Shown: positions 46,086 through 58,709, counted from the first letter of the stretch. The stretch: DNA of 64,000 nucleotides from Mauremys mutica (GCF_020497125.1 NC_059087.1:11255925-11319924), one strand, 5' to 3'. Translations and numbers: made by a program. Notes: generated by a model from the letters alone, not told the origin.

Positions 46086-47885
46086 ATCACTATTGCCACA
46101 TGTATTCCAAAAGGAATATTACCTGCTTGCTGCATTACTTATACATTTTAAGGATTGTGGTTCAGATTATATGACTACATTTTGACTCAGAAACACAGTA
46201 CGAAATTGGGTTCTCGGTTACCCTGGCATAACTTCATTCTCTTCTCTGCTGTTATCCTTGATTTACACTAAGGGAAACAGAGAGAACAATTTGGCTCCTG
46301 CTTTCTTCCATTCCTAATTACAAGGCGCTGCTCATTCCTGGAAAGGTTTTAAGCTTTTCAAAACCAGGCCTCTGAATCAAGGAATATCCCATAGAACAAG
46401 AGCTCCTTGATTTCAACTGGTTCTTATGAACTAAAGGCTTCCAAAGCCCCCCCCAGTACTAACTTCTCATTATCTAAATAGCTCACGCTATGGGTTCTGA
46501 GCCTGACCTGATTTCACTTGTGGAAGGAAACAAAGTAAGATTGAAACCACGTAGTCAGAAGACAATGACTCCCCCTGCTGTCTCTTGGGGTAGAGAGAGG
46601 GGAAGCACTGGATCTCTCTCATCTAAAGGCTGGGGATAAAAAAAGGGCTCTTCACACTATTTAAAGGAACAGACACTTTATTTGGGATCAAAGCAGTATC
46701 TAAAGAAGGAAAAAAAACTCCTCGTCTTTTGATAGCTGCCTTGCCAGAGTGCGCCCCTGCAACCTCATGATCTTTAAGGGGAGCGGGAAATAGAATTTTA
46801 CAAAAAGAACGGTAAAGAAGAAAGGCCTCTTATCCCCCAACCGGTCCCCAAACCCTTCAGATATTCTGAAATTACAAGTCACGCAAAGGTAAATGACTCT
46901 AAGGACCACCAGCCTGCAGCATGAGCCCCATCAGTCGTGGGCACACGGTTCCTCTCAGAACGGAACATATTTTTCTGGCAACCAGGATCTTCGGGGGGTT
47001 TGCAACAAAATTTTCAGATTTTTCATACTGTATAGCTAGGGCTCTATTTTGCAAACCTTATACCCACTTGGGGGCGGGGAGGCGTCCCCTAACCAGTAGC
47101 CCCACCGAAGCCAATGGAACAGCTATAGAACCAAGACCTTAGGCCCTGTTTCTGCAGTCCCTTGTGCATGTGCTTCATTTCAACAGGACTACTCAGGGTA
47201 ATAAAGTTATGTTGGCAGGATCCAGGCCTTAGTATTAAGCTGGAACTGGTATGTGCATGGCCTGATGTCTCTAGTCTGTACCGTATAGTGCAGGCCCTTG
47301 CTGGAACTCCATATAGGGAAGGAGAGTGTATAATGAGCTTTTGCAAACAATCTGACTAATGAGATATGCTGCTCAATATGAAAAGTTGTCCCCAGTGTGA
47401 CAGGGTCAGGCCAGATGGCTACAGGAGAGTGACAGAAGGTGGCCAAACTGAGGGCTGCTGTGAATCCCCGAGGTGAGCAAATCTGCCAGTAAGTGCAGGA
47501 CTCTCCAGAGGAGGAACTTTGTCACGCTAGTTAACAGCTAGTGGAGGGCGAACCTCAAAATGTTCATGACTTTGCTCTGAGAAGCAGCTGGCAGTTCTGA
47601 AGCTTATCAGAACCATATCTGACTCTCTTTGGTCTGCAAACAATGGCTTGGAATATGATGAACACAGACAGCAGCATAACATCTCTGGTACTTCTTACAC
47701 TCAAGTGAGCTAGAAAAACATGGGAGCAGCCTCTTGTTATGGATTTCACCAGAGAGGTACTGGCAAAATCATGTAAAAATGAAAAGCAGCAAAAAAAAAG
47801 TTAATCTAATGCACTGGTAGTTTAGATTTGGACCGAGTTTTGGGTAGAGTTTCAAGTATTAGTGTTATCATTTAATAACCATTTA
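46086..47885. other. No gene; palindrome-class fragment at 47150-47235
   Basis: GGCCCTGTTTCTGCAGTCCC ... GGCAGGATCCAGGCCTTAG is a member of the palindromic repeats. The remaining 1.7 kb is unrecognised. Confidence 0.35.
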
Positions 47886-47889
47886 ATAA

Positions 47890-48312
47890 CCCAGAGACAC
47901 GGGCAGAGCATGAACCACTGGCTGAAGGAGGGTAGCCCCCAGCCCTGCTCCTTCCACCCGAGCCCCAGCCTCTTCCACACCTCTCCTCTGCCTGCCAAAG
48001 CCCAGAGCCCCCCACCGCGGCCACCGGTCCATCCCCAGGCCAGCACCCCCCACCCCGGAACACTGGGCTGGCAGTGTGGCCCCAACCTGCTGACCCCAGC
48101 GCGCCAGGGGGGCAGGCAGCGCAGACCCAGCCCCAGAGCACCCTTAGCCCCAGAGCACCGGGCGGGCCTCGCCGCCCCAGCCCCAGCCTGAGCCGGGGCC
48201 ACAGCACAGGGAAGAGTGGGGGGGGCATGGGAGGGGCCATGCCTGACTGTTTGGGGAGGCCCTCCCCCAGCCTGTGATACCCGCTGCCCCTGCCCAAGAC
48301 AACCAGCTGGAT
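47890..48312. repeat. GC-rich dispersed element of unknown class
   Basis: An isolated C-rich block (CCCCAGCCCTGCTCC, GCCCCAGAGCACCC duplicated at 48133 and 48148) in an AT-leaning neighbourhood, giving spurious frames on both strands. It resembles the interiors of the hAT-like elements here, but I could not find the ends. Confidence 0.45.
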
Positions 48313-48314
48313 CT

Positions 48315-48390
48315 GTCCCGTGGCACTAGGTATTGTACAAATGCGGGCGGACCTGGTCCCTACTCCAACTGTATCCTTACAGTTTAAAGG
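48315..48390 (-). mobile_element. MIR-like fragment (reverse)
   Basis: GTGGCACTAGGTATTGTACA and GACCTGGTCCCTACTCC match the reverse MIR tail. It abuts the GC-rich block, which may have inserted into it. Confidence 0.5.
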
Positions 48391-48779
48391 CTACATTCCA
48401 GCAGACACGGCTGCATGTGCTTAATTTCATACACGTGAATAGTCTCTTGCCATCAGTGATACTACTCAAAGGCATAAAAATAAGTGTTCGTGGGATAAGA
48501 ACCTAAACAAAGTTGGTTCTTGCTTTGTTTAGAGACTGTCTTTTACCCCAAACTCAGGATCCAATCACTCAGATTTCAAGGGATTCAAAATCTGGATCCT
48601 GATCCAAACTCTAGATCCAGCTCAAAATCGGCCTGCTTGTCCATTCCTAAAAAAGCATGGGTTGCATGATGCCAAACTCCTATCAGCTTGATACATTACA
48701 ACATTGCCACTTTTTAAAGGACCACAAAAGTCTTCTCAGAAACTTTGTAAACTTTTTAAAGAAAGATTTCCTAGAGCTT
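48391..48779. other. No gene; palindrome-class fragment at 48395-48495
   Basis: GCATGTGCTTAATTTCATAC ... AAATAAGTGTTCGTGGGATA belongs to the palindromic repeats. Otherwise unrecognised. Confidence 0.35.
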
Positions 48780-49335
48780 ATAGAAACCCCTAATGTTCTA
48801 AAATAAGATCATGATTTCCCATCAGCAAGCATCAAAGCACTAGGTGAATGCAAATTAGACAAATCCATTTGATACTTCAAGAGAGGTGCAAAGTGAAACG
48901 AGCAATATTCAGAATCGGTTTGCAGCAGCCAAAACTTATTGTTTCTGCACAGTTTTCAGCAACTCCACCTGTATGCACTTGGAGAATTTCTTCTTTAGAT
49001 ATCTGATCTGCATTTCTCATTTGAACATAGAAGTGTGAAATGAATTTACAACAATTTAAAGAGCAGGGGCCATGAAAAATGTTTCTTCAGTCATTTGTTT
49101 AATGGCTAGAAAAGGCTTAATGTTCCCATGGTGAAAATAAATAAAAAACTTATTTCATTCCAAGGAAACAAACATGATACTTATTTAGCCTATACAGAGA
49201 TTTATAATGCAAATTCCCAACATGTAAGCTATAAATCTAAAACAGTTACTAATTTAAAAGTGATATTTTGTGCTGCTAAAATGATACTGGAATCTTTTGA
49301 AGAAATATTATATTCTTTGTCCATAGCCATCATGG
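48780..49335. other. Candidate conserved non-coding block
   Basis: About 550 bp free of recognised repeats, low CpG and AT-leaning (for example TGCAAATTAGACAAATCCAT, an octamer/homeodomain-like site). It lies 5 kb upstream of the exon on the gene strand. No coding evidence; conservation untested. Confidence 0.3.
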
Positions 49336-50365
49336 ATTAGAGGAGACTTGATGCCAGAGGAATACAACTAGGAATACTTATGGGCTTTGAAAGGCTTTAT
49401 CCTAATATTCTGTCCAGTAAAAGTTGATTCCCGGAGCAGCTGTAAAAAGCTGCTGATCTTTTATAACCGTTATATAGTGTATTTTGGTGCACATCTCTAT
49501 AATTCAGGCACACCAAAACCCAATAATAATCAAATAAAATGATGATAGCCTACAAAAAGATTTCTCTCCCCATAATGGGAGTGGGCATATCTAGTAAGAT
49601 TCATATCAAACAACTGAGGTTATAAACTCCTCCAGAAGAAACACATTGAGAAGCTTCACATGGCAACCATCTTTTTAACCAGAAAGGCAAACGTGAATGC
49701 CTATTAGGTGCCCATCTGTAACTGGTAGTGCCCCTGCAACTTAATTTCCCTTAGGATGCCGTTTGCCCTATAATTCCTACACTGAAAGAAAGGAATAATG
49801 TCTTTGTAAATCTTGTGATTCTCCCCGCTCCTCCCAGTAGCTCTTCCTCTGCCCTACGGTTACAGCCGAATGGTCGTCTTCATATGACTACCTGAATAAA
49901 CAAGCAGACGACTGGCTCATGCTTAATGTCTGAGGTTCTGCATTGGATTCATAATAGGGCCACTTTGTTTCATATTAAAGTACAAAGTGGTGATCGTCGA
50001 CATTCCCTTCCAAAAGCACTTCAACAGGCTTAAAGAATTTATTTTAGTAGCCTTTCCCCCTTGCCCTTACAAGCCACACAATACCATAAGCAACCGTGAA
50101 CAAGGCACCAGTGTGTTTTTCAAAGACGACCCACAGGCATGTTTCCTCAAAATAACTTGAGCTGATTTGCAGCACACAGCCTTTAGCTCTGAGGATGAGC
50201 AGCAAAATACAAGGAAGCTTGAAACATGAGCTCTGGAAATGGTGTTTTAAATATATAGATTCTGATTTCAATGGAGTTACTTTGGATTTACATCTGAGCA
50301 CAGAAACTGGCTCTTGATTTTCAGAGTCGGAGGACGGAATCGGAATTCTAAACGACATACTGATT
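49336..50365. other. No recognised feature
   Basis: Nothing recognised apart from a weak palindrome-class fragment at 50255-50325. Confidence 0.3.
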
Positions 50366-51065
50366 TTTTAAAGCGCTTGCAGTTATTTCACAACATAAAT
50401 TAGTATGTGGGATGCAGATGAATAAACATACTAATGTTCAATACATCTGCTGTGGTTCATTTCTTTATACAAACAAAGGAAAGAAGCATTAAATGGTCAT
50501 TGAAATACTATAACTCATTGCCAGAGTGCCAGATCTCAATACACACATTTGTTTAAACTAAAGGAACTATGCAGACTTGACACCTGTTTTGTGACACACA
50601 TCTGTTCCTTACTGTTTTCAGTAGGTATCTCAGCCTTTGGGTTTAATGATGTCTACAGACTGTACAAGGGAAGAGAATAACAGTTATCAAAACCTCTTAA
50701 GGTCAAGTACATGCCACCAAATGAGAATGAATAGCTCATCATAAAACTGTCTCACTTGGCACTCGCTAGTACCCTCCATTTTCCTCAGAGATTTTCCATG
50801 TATCAGTCTCCAGAGCATTAATCTGGGTGTCACCCAGAATCCCACTGCTGTTTATTTAAATGAGGTCTAGCTTCTCCTTCTCTTCTGCTGGAAGCCATCT
50901 TAGCTGTATCACAGAATCCATGCCTCAGTCATGCATAACTAATTTAAAATCTTATTTAGCATCAAGTCTCAGAATTAAGAAGCTAAGTGACAGCTGTTTA
51001 ATTAACTCCTTAAGCTGATTAGACAGCATTACAGAAATCCCCCCAAGGAAGAGTTTATAACTGTC
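50366..51065. other. Candidate conserved non-coding block(s)
   Basis: Two AT-rich, repeat-free stretches, about 50370-50570 (CATAAATTAGTATGTGGG, TGAATAAACATACTAATG) and 50930-51060 (TTTAATTAACTCCTTAAGC). Texture suggests conserved intronic regulatory DNA. This is a guess. Confidence 0.25.
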
Positions 51066-51580
51066 AAGAGAACCGAAGGCCATGTTAATGCTTCTGTTTA
51101 AATTTAGTAAGCTTCTAAACCAATAAACTATAAATGCTTGACATCCTCAAGGATGTGGTCAAATTCAGTTTTTTCCCTTATGTTAACCACTACAAGGATG
51201 GGCAACAAAAACAACAACATATCGGAGATTTGCCGAGCAAGAAAGCTAAAGGGGGGAAAATATAAAGCAAACAGCAGTGTCCCTATGAAACGGTTCATGT
51301 TTATTAATTCCTAACACCCGATATTTGATTATATCGGATTAGTCCGCGGTCCTGGAGTGAAGCTGAGCCCACACTTAAAGTGTAGAGTCATCTTGCAGCT
51401 CCTTGTTGTGAGGACAAAGATTTAATTCATTGGTTTATAGCTTGACGACATCTTTGAACTGTATGATTAAGGCAGATGAAGTGGGAGTTTTAAAGCCAGG
51501 CACAGAGGCTAGTTGCATGACAGAGCGGCACAGATGGGACATTCCCAAGCAACTTGCTTGGCTGAAACATACTATCTCCA
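51066..51580. other. No recognised feature
   Basis: Nothing recognised. Confidence 0.3.
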
Positions 51581-51589
51581 ACTGCAGGC

Positions 51590-51800
51590 TTTCCAAAATC
51601 ATGAGTCAGGATCCCCCAGAATCATAAGCTTGACTTAAAAATCATGAGTCAAAAAAAACCATCCTTGCCTCCCCTGACCAAAAAAACCCCATCACAGTTT
51701 GGGTTCTTTTAATTTGCTTTCTGGTTCCTGAGTCTGCAGGGTGCACACAGATTGTATTTCTCAGCAACCATCAGAACTAGAGACTGGCTTAAAAAAACCA
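51590..51800. mobile_element. Partial MITE related to 34138-34437
   Basis: TCCAAAATCATGAGTCAGGA, CCCCCAGAATCATAAGC and AAAAATCATGAGTCAAAAAA match the interior motifs of the 34138 element. Its terminal repeats are not visible. Confidence 0.55.
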
Positions 51801-52303
51801 GATTGTGCAAATTTAACAATCATACTTCTGTTTGACACACGTGCACATATCAGTGTATACAGTGACATTGAAGGTTACTGTATCTGAACTATATTAAATG
51901 GAGGGAGGGGACTGTCCCTCTTTTATTCAGTTTCCTTACTCTGTTCATTTGTCAGCATGTGGCGTATAATCAGTTTCACTGTTTCCCATGTATGGACAGG
52001 ATGGGTTTCTGTTCCGAAAATCTTCCTTAGTCCACAGAGCCCTCAGCACCCGCTTAAGTTTAAGCATGTGATCAACGTGAAGCCCACTCTTAAGTGTTTT
52101 CCTGAATAAGGATGAATTTAAGCATGTGCTTAACTGCCTTCCTGAACTGGGGCCATAGTCATCTCCCTCTGCTGATGGTGTGGGACTTTCACACAGCAAT
52201 CAGGGATAGAAACATTTTTAAATAGGAAAATGTGATTGTGAAAGCACAAAAATTCATAAAAGGAGTAAGGGAGCAGAAACAGTAACTAAAATGACTTAAT
52301 CAC
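51801..52303. other. No gene; palindrome-class fragment at 52045-52155
   Basis: TTAAGTTTAAGCATGTGATC ... TTTAAGCATGTGCTTAACTG, again of the palindromic class. Confidence 0.35.
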
Positions 52304-52326
52304 CTCTCTCTCTCTCTCTCTCTCTC
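52304..52326. repeat. (CT)n microsatellite
   Basis: About 11 perfect CT units. Confidence 0.95.
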
Positions 52327-53033
52327 AAAAAGAGACTCTATTTCAAGATGCTGGGATCCTTTTCAAAATAAACAACCAAAAAAAATCCCATTCTCTACCA
52401 GGACAGGCAGTTCACTTCTTTCCCCATCCTCTGTACCTGTGAAAATACTCCTCAAAACAGTCAGGAGAGAGTAACAGTAACATGACATAACCCAACAGTG
52501 CCTTCTCTCCAGGGAGTCCAAAGCACTTTATTTATTAACTAAGCCTCACAACACTGCTGGTAGATTGCCCTCCTATGTCCTGGATCACGGGGAGTGCTGG
52601 TAGTTAGATTATTGCCACATGACTGAGGTGTTGTCATTTGTGATCTCCAAGGTCTGTCAGAAAATTACGATATGAGAAAACTGCTCCTGGTGGCAAGATG
52701 ACTCTGCCATCTGGGATGCCTCTCCTGAGTATGTGGCATGCATCTTGCTTGAAATTTCTTGGGAGCATGTTAGGGTGAGGTATCAATTACTTTTTAGAAA
52801 TGAAGCAACAATTGGAGATCCAAGCTAGTGCAAAGTAGAGAGGTGGCTGCAGATCTCTTAAATGTTGTACAGGCGTGGCAGTTCCTCCAGTAGGCTACAG
52901 CATGAAATATCTGTTTTACCTCACTGATACAGCCTATTCTGGATCCAGCTTCTCCTTTCTCCACAATCCAAACAGCAGTGAAATATTCTGATGTAAGAAC
53001 TAACCCTTAACCTTAAGAAGGGCAACGCACACA
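52327..53033. other. No gene; weak L2/MIR-like fragment near 52500-52565
   Basis: GAGTCCAAAGCACTTTATTT ... CTAAGCCTCACAACACTGC resembles the CAAAGCACTTT core of ancient SINE/L2 repeats. The rest is unrecognised. Confidence 0.35.
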
Positions 53034-53050
53034 CTCTCTCTCTCTCTCTC
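53034..53050. repeat. (CT)n microsatellite
   Basis: Short run of perfect CT units after a CACACA stretch. Confidence 0.9.
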
Positions 53051-53349
53051 CAAAATGTCATTTGGAAATAATTTGCATAATTAAAAATTTATTTAAAAAA
53101 AACCTCTTATTGTTTTTAAAAAGTTGTAATATATTCCTTAAAATCTAATCTTAAATGAAATTCTTAAACATAATATAGCTCAAAACTTAATAAGCGCTTA
53201 TTTAATAATACATACGTGGATGCAACATTATTACCCACCAGAGCCAATGTAAAAAGTACATAAATGAATTAAATTTATTCCCATTTTATTAAAGATCCCA
53301 TGTACTTGTAATAGGCTTAAAAATCCACTTAATTTAAACAATGTCTCAA
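53051..53349. other. AT-rich stretch, no recognised feature
   Basis: Very AT-rich with TTTAAAAA and TTATTAA motifs. No repeat family or gene was recognised. Confidence 0.35.
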
Positions 53350-53535
53350 TAAGGAGCAATGACATACATTGGATACATGTTTGCCAGAGGCTGGGAATGG
53401 GTGAAAGGGGATGGATCACTTGATGATTCCCTGTTCTGCTCATTCCCTCTGGGGCACCAGGCATTGGCCACTGTCAGAAGACAGGATACTGGGCTAGTTG
53501 GACCTTTGGTCTGACCCAGTATGGATACTATAAAT
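53350..53535 (+). mobile_element. CR1-type repeat, same family as 41178-41425
   Basis: GCCAGAGGCTGGGAATGGGT, GATGGATCACTTGATGATTC, CATTCCCTCTGGGGCACC and CCTTTGGTCTGACCCAGTAT are the reverse complement of the 41178 copy. Confidence 0.8.
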
Positions 53536-53734
53536 AGGCGCATAGTGAGTGATGACATCCATGATTTCGGTCATCTATCTACCTATCTTCCTACTTAATC
53601 ATCTGTGGGTTTTCTATAGGGCCCATCTCCACAGTGTCTATAACGTAGAGGTGTCAACTAATATATAGTGTCTCACGGTTTCCCTGTACTCTCCCGTCTA
53701 ACCGTCTGTATCCATTTGTTTTCCTTTGTCTTAT

Positions 53735-54182
53735 ATTTAAATTGTAACCTCTTTTGGGCACAGAATGTCTCTTTGTTCTGTGTTTGTACAACACCTAATA
53801 TAACTGAATCTATTTCCCCATGTTAAGTATCCTCACACCTTCTATAGGTTATCTCTATTATCACTTGAAAAGATTTTTTTCTCCTGCTGCTGATAGCTCA
53901 TCTCAATTGATTGGCCTCTTACAGTTGGTCTGGCTACTTCCACCTTTTCATGTTCTCTGTATGTATAAATATCTTCTTGCTGTATGTTCCAGTCTATGCA
54001 TCCAATGAAGTGGGGCTGTAGCCCACGAAAGCTTATGCTCAAATAAATGTGTTCGTCTCTAAGGTGCCACAAGTACTCCTGCTCTTTTTGGGATACAGAC
54101 TAACATGGCTGCTACTCTGAAAGCTAATATAACAGGGTCCTCAATGATGATTAGGGCTCCTAGGCTATGGTAATAATCATTA
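53735..54182 (+). mobile_element. MIR-like SINE tail split by the 10-bp-TSD retroposon
   Basis: Left part: CTCTTTTGGGCACAGAATGT, GTTCTGTGTTTGTACAACAC. Right part: GGGTCCTCAATGATGATTAG, GGCTCCTAGGCTATGGTAAT. The insertion at 53805-54123 separates them. Confidence 0.75.
53805..54123 (+). mobile_element. 319-bp retroposon, longest copy of the 10-bp-TSD family
   Basis: Starts TGAATCTATTTCCCCATGTT and ends CATGGCTGCTACTCTGAAAG, between perfect 10-bp repeats CTAATATAAC at 53795-53804 and 54124-54133. Key blocks: CACACCTTCTATAGGTTATC, GATAGCTCATCTCAATTGAT, GTAGCCCACGAAAGCTTATG, CTAAGGTGCCACAAGTACTC. No inverted ends, no coding frame. I recognise it as very common in turtle DNA but cannot name its class. 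Confidence 0.9.
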
Positions 54183-54445
54183 GTTTATTAATTTAAAAAA
54201 CCTGCTTCTTCCCATGAAACAACTCCAGTCTTGGTATTTCAACCCATAAAACCTCCATGTGGTCAGCTATTAAGGAACTAAAATGAAACCACAAAACTCA
54301 ATCTCAAAAATCCAGAGAGCAAAATATTTGACTTTGAAGCTCAATTAAACTTTTATGAGTCAAAAAAGTTTCACATGAAACCCAACTGGTTTCATTTCCA
54401 AAAATAGCTGAGTTTTGCTATAAAAAGTTCACACAGCTCCAGTAA
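54183..54445. repeat. AT-rich family fragment (about 54290-54445)
   Basis: ACAAAACTCAATCTCAAAAA, AGTTTCACATGAAACCCAAC and GGTTTCATTTCCAAAAATAG followed by CACACAGCTCCAGTAAC fit the AT-rich element type. Boundaries unclear. Confidence 0.45.
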
Positions 54446-56190
54446 CTACCCTGCTACCACAGTGGCTCAACAGCGACATAAGGTCAAAATCACTCTTGGT
54501 GTAGGCAGTGGTATCTCCACCGACGCCAGGATCTGTGCCACTCACCCCAACAGGGATATTTGGCTCAGATCGTGAGAGGCAACAACTTGCCCTTAAAGGC
54601 CAAAACCGGGATGAAACATTAAAAAAGTGTTTCCAAAAGTTCTTGGACTGCATTTGTGCAAAGCTGAATATTGTAGATTTTATTGTACTTCTTGAATCAA
54701 TAGAGAACATAAATTAGTGTAACAAATGAAACAGATGTTGAATTTCTAGAGGGGATTCATTAATGCCGCAATTTTTGTCAATAACAATATATACTCAAAT
54801 TTGTGGGTTTTTTTTAAATTTTTGGTCAATAACTGGTTAACTGGCTAATAACTGACAATTGCACCTACGGGTAGCCAGTCAAACCACCTGATTCTGTCCA
54901 AACATGACATGTCCCAGAGCACCAGCATTTCTGGGCCTGTTTATAAGGGAGATTCTCCAGGGTACTACTGTAGGGAATGAGTGGGCAGCTTTGGTGAAGA
55001 CAATCAGTGAAACTCAGCCAGTGGGATACTTAAAAGTACAGCTGTTAAATTTCCCACTTAAAAACAGATAGCAGTCAATGACTGGATTTTGCTCAAGGGA
55101 AGAAGTCAACACATGAATGCCACCAAAACAGCTGCCCCTCCTACCTCTTATGGCACCCTTGGAATACAGAGAACATTCCTGACATGAAATTATTTTTAAC
55201 CTCTGTGAGGAAGCTGACCTCTGGAAATCACTATGAGCGACCCATTCTTTCAGGGATAAGATACAGGAACTTTTATCTCTGAATACTGGATACAATTTAC
55301 TGCAGCCAAATTAGAGTTTAATCAAAAAGACAAACAAATATCCAAGACCCGATGAGGAACAAATCTTTGGAAATATCTCAGCTCAACAAATAGACTGATA
55401 GTTCTATGTGTGGCCAATATGGAGTCTGAAGAAGTAAAGCTGGATTTTAAAAAGGGCAGAGCCTTTAATATTACCAATAACACCTTTGGGGAAAGAAGAA
55501 CCAGGCTAGGAGTCATTTCATACTTCAAGGCATAAGCTGTTAACGACAAGGGCCAGGAAGGAATGAAATGCACCTCATCCTGACGCAGGAGGCAAGTGCG
55601 AAGTACCTAATTTGGTGAAGCAAAGGTGTGTTTCAATATGGCAAATGCTATATTCATATGTTTCTATGCATGACCAATGAATGTCATAGCATAACACCCA
55701 GGAGTTCTGGCAGCTCATTGTGTAGCTCAGGAATGAAAAGGCCAATTAAGGCTCAATGCACAGAATATCCAGCTGTATTTTGTATGTGATTCATTCCATC
55801 TCGTTAAAGCGCGGCTCTAATCTGTTAAAACTGGATTGTGGCTTCCACGTTCATTGTGTCTCACAGACTCCAGATCAAATTTGCTCTGCTTACAGGTGGA
55901 AATATCATTTTTCTAACTGTTGGCTCTGCAAACTCACCCAAGTGTCTTAAAATTCTAGCTGGTTTTTTTTCTGGCTTGTGCATCATCATCAGTAACACAA
56001 ATTCTGCCCAAGTTACACCTGCATTGCCGCAGTATCTTCAAAGGGATTGCACAAGTGCAGTCCATGGCAGAATACAGTCCTGTAATTCTCAGGGATGCAC
56101 AAGCCAGAATAGAATTTACCTCCCTCTCTCACAGCAGAAAATGGCTCAGCACATTGTAACCTTTCCCCCTAACCTTTGCCTGTCTTTTCT
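54446..56190. other. No recognised gene or repeat
   Basis: About 1.7 kb. Two adjacent minus-strand frames (55014-55295 and 55322-55573) show no domain I recognise and no splice-site support. Confidence 0.3.
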
Positions 56191-56191
56191 G

Positions 56192-56302
56192 TGCAGATTG
56201 TAAATTCTTTGGCGCATGGGCTCTCTCTTACTCTATACTTGTACAGTGCCTAGCACAGAATTCAGGTGGGATCTCTAGGCACGACTCCACTACAAATAAA
56301 AG
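56192..56302 (+). mobile_element. MIR-like SINE tail (forward)
   Basis: GCAGATTGTAAATTCTTTGG, CTTGTACAGTGCCTAGCACA and ACTACAAATAAAAGTAATTG follow the usual MIR 3' order. Confidence 0.75.
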
Positions 56303-58705
56303 TAATTGGAGTAAAACGTATTATTCTTTTCCTTAGGTTAAGAGATACAGGTCTGACATACACACAGGGAGCAAAACCTGTAAGTAAGCACGGGACCATT
56401 TTGATACAGTTATTTTGCAGGAGTGGAACTAAACTATTTCAAGCTTCTACTCTTTGTTGAGGAATCCTTGCAGCAGGTACCATGCAAATTGTACCTGAAA
56501 TCTGCTGGAGAGTGCTGAGCTAATTACTGCAGGGCCAGTTTGGAACATTGGCAGTAAGCTACAGAGTGGTATAATATCTGCTTCAGACCCAGGTGATTGT
56601 GGAGTCAAATTCTCAGATTTCTGTTGGGGGGGGGGTTTAAAAAGCTAGTTTTAAAAAAACATTTTCATTTCTCCCACATTTAAAATGGCCCATACCCACT
56701 TCATGTTTTGACTTTTAACTTCTTGAAATTGGACTCATGGCAAGTCAGAGGCTGGTGATCTGGTGGTTGTCGGTGATAAGAAATACAGGATGACACCAGA
56801 AAACTGTCGTGTACATTGTCTGCTTATCAAAGTCATACAACTATGCAAGCTCTGAAGTCTGTGGGTTGTCAGACTCTGATTCTTCTGAGAAATCACTAAT
56901 TAATTTACAGGCTCCAAACTCTAATTCCATGACGCTCTGTATGCATATTTGATGTTGGTCTCTAGACAGAGTACTTTAGCTGATAATCAAGAGTGTTCAC
57001 TCTTAAAAAAATACTTGGTTAGGTTTTCCTCTTTGCTTTTTCCTAAGCAAAGCTTTTATACATCGCTACGGGGGGAAAAATGCATGTCTGATTGTCAAAG
57101 GAAGCCGACCTTTCAGAAGAGCAAAGCTAGGAGATCTGGCCCAAGGTACACAAATATACTACTGTATCTGATGCTGCTGAATTGCTGAGACTGGTAGGGA
57201 CACGTCATGCAAAATTAGCTAAGTCCAATCAAAATTTCACACATGGAGCCAGGATATCAGCTCCTGGATTGATGTGCTAGCATGCCGGTTCTTTTGATTC
57301 TTGGGCCCATAGTTAAGAAATCTAATGTAAAGGTTGGTGCCCTAGGGGTCTGGTACTCTTATGAGGAAGAAGATGGGATAGTGTTTAGGGATTTCCAGCA
57401 ACAAAATGAAAGCTTTAGGATATCACTTCAAGGGAAAGATCTCATCCAGTCCCTGGAAATGCAATTTAGCAGAGTCAATATTTGCAGCTCTACACTGCAG
57501 AGTCTAGCAGAGCCAGAAAGTCTGGGATCAAACTGAATGGCACAGATTTGCTTTGATGGAGGGAGAATTTAAACGTGCCCGAACAAATCACTAGCTCTGC
57601 CTAATGTGCCCTCTTTTTCTTTTCCCTTTGCTTGGCTGCTGAACTTAGTGGGCTCCACCCTGAATCTTGCTTCAGCCCTTCTGTGCCTCTCTTGCACAGC
57701 TAGCTCCTGTGCCAACCCCATTGCAGTCACTGGTGTCGGGGGCATACCAGGATGCACAGTAGCACCGTGCTGAACTTCAGCCATTCCCACCTGGCAGACA
57801 GCTCCTTGGGGCTTAGCCCGGGGGATCAGGAAGCTGCAAAGTGCTTCCTGCACTTGGTGTGTCCAGTGTGCTCTGAGCGCAGCTGAGAACTGAGGCTGCC
57901 GTTTGAGTGATAAGGCTGCCCTGTTCAACTGTGCTAATGCCTATAGCCCATTATCCACTCTTCCCTCCCCATCTCTGCCTTTGCTTTGCTTTGCTTTGAC
58001 CGGTAGTGGTCAGTAATATGGAGGAAGAACACATTAGAGCAAACCCGGTGACTGGGCAGATTTTATATTTTATGTATTTCTAAAGCACCCATTGCCGTGG
58101 CGCAAAGACTGACGAGAGCATTTCCTCAAATCCTGCACATCACTGGGAAACTGGCCTCCAGCACAAAGCGGCCCCCAATTCAGGACAAGTGGGATTCGAC
58201 TAGGTATGTAAACAGGCAGTGCCCATGGAAATTCAAGTCTTTATTCTCGGAGTGTTTACCTCTTTCCTGTGTTTTATCAGCAAATGGATTCACACCTGGA
58301 AACATCTTCAGTACAGTCTTTGGGAGTGTGATGAAGTGTCTGCTGCGCTCTGCCCGTCACAAGGGATTTCATTTGTGATTTAAAACATTGCATGTCCCTC
58401 CCTGCAGTGAGCCATTCAATTATTTTCAGATACCAAATCATGACCAGCCGTTTGCCTTGGTGACTCCTGTTTCCTTTGTCTGTCACTTATTTGCACTGAG
58501 CGCTTGAAGGCTGACTTGCCTGGGCAGAGAGGCATTGGTTCACCACTTCAGTGCTCCCTCATTTCCAGGTGCGTCTGCACAGAACACACCTCCTCTGCCT
58601 CTGGGTATGCCAGGCACTAACCTCAATAAACACGTTGGACTGTTTTGTGCCTTTCATTTGACATTCTCCATAAGTAAAGCACAAGCTTCTTGTCTTCGCC
58701 CATAA
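56303..58705. other. No recognised gene or repeat
   Basis: About 2.4 kb. Frames at 57282-57536 (+) and 57569-57928 (-) have no recognisable domain. A G-run occurs at 56624-56634 and a (CTTTG)n stretch at about 57970-57998. Confidence 0.3.
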
Positions 58706-58709
58706 GAAC

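Noticed and set aside
47852..48297. Overlapping frames of 110-140 codons
   Set aside because: GC-rich repeat block with biased composition on both strands. No coding signature.
52304..53050. CRISPR-like or regulatory tandem array
   Set aside because: These are two ordinary CT microsatellites. No repeat-spacer structure exists anywhere in the window.
57569..57928. 119-codon minus-strand frame, possible small gene
   Set aside because: No recognisable domain, no splice signals at sensible positions, and no start context. Likely chance.
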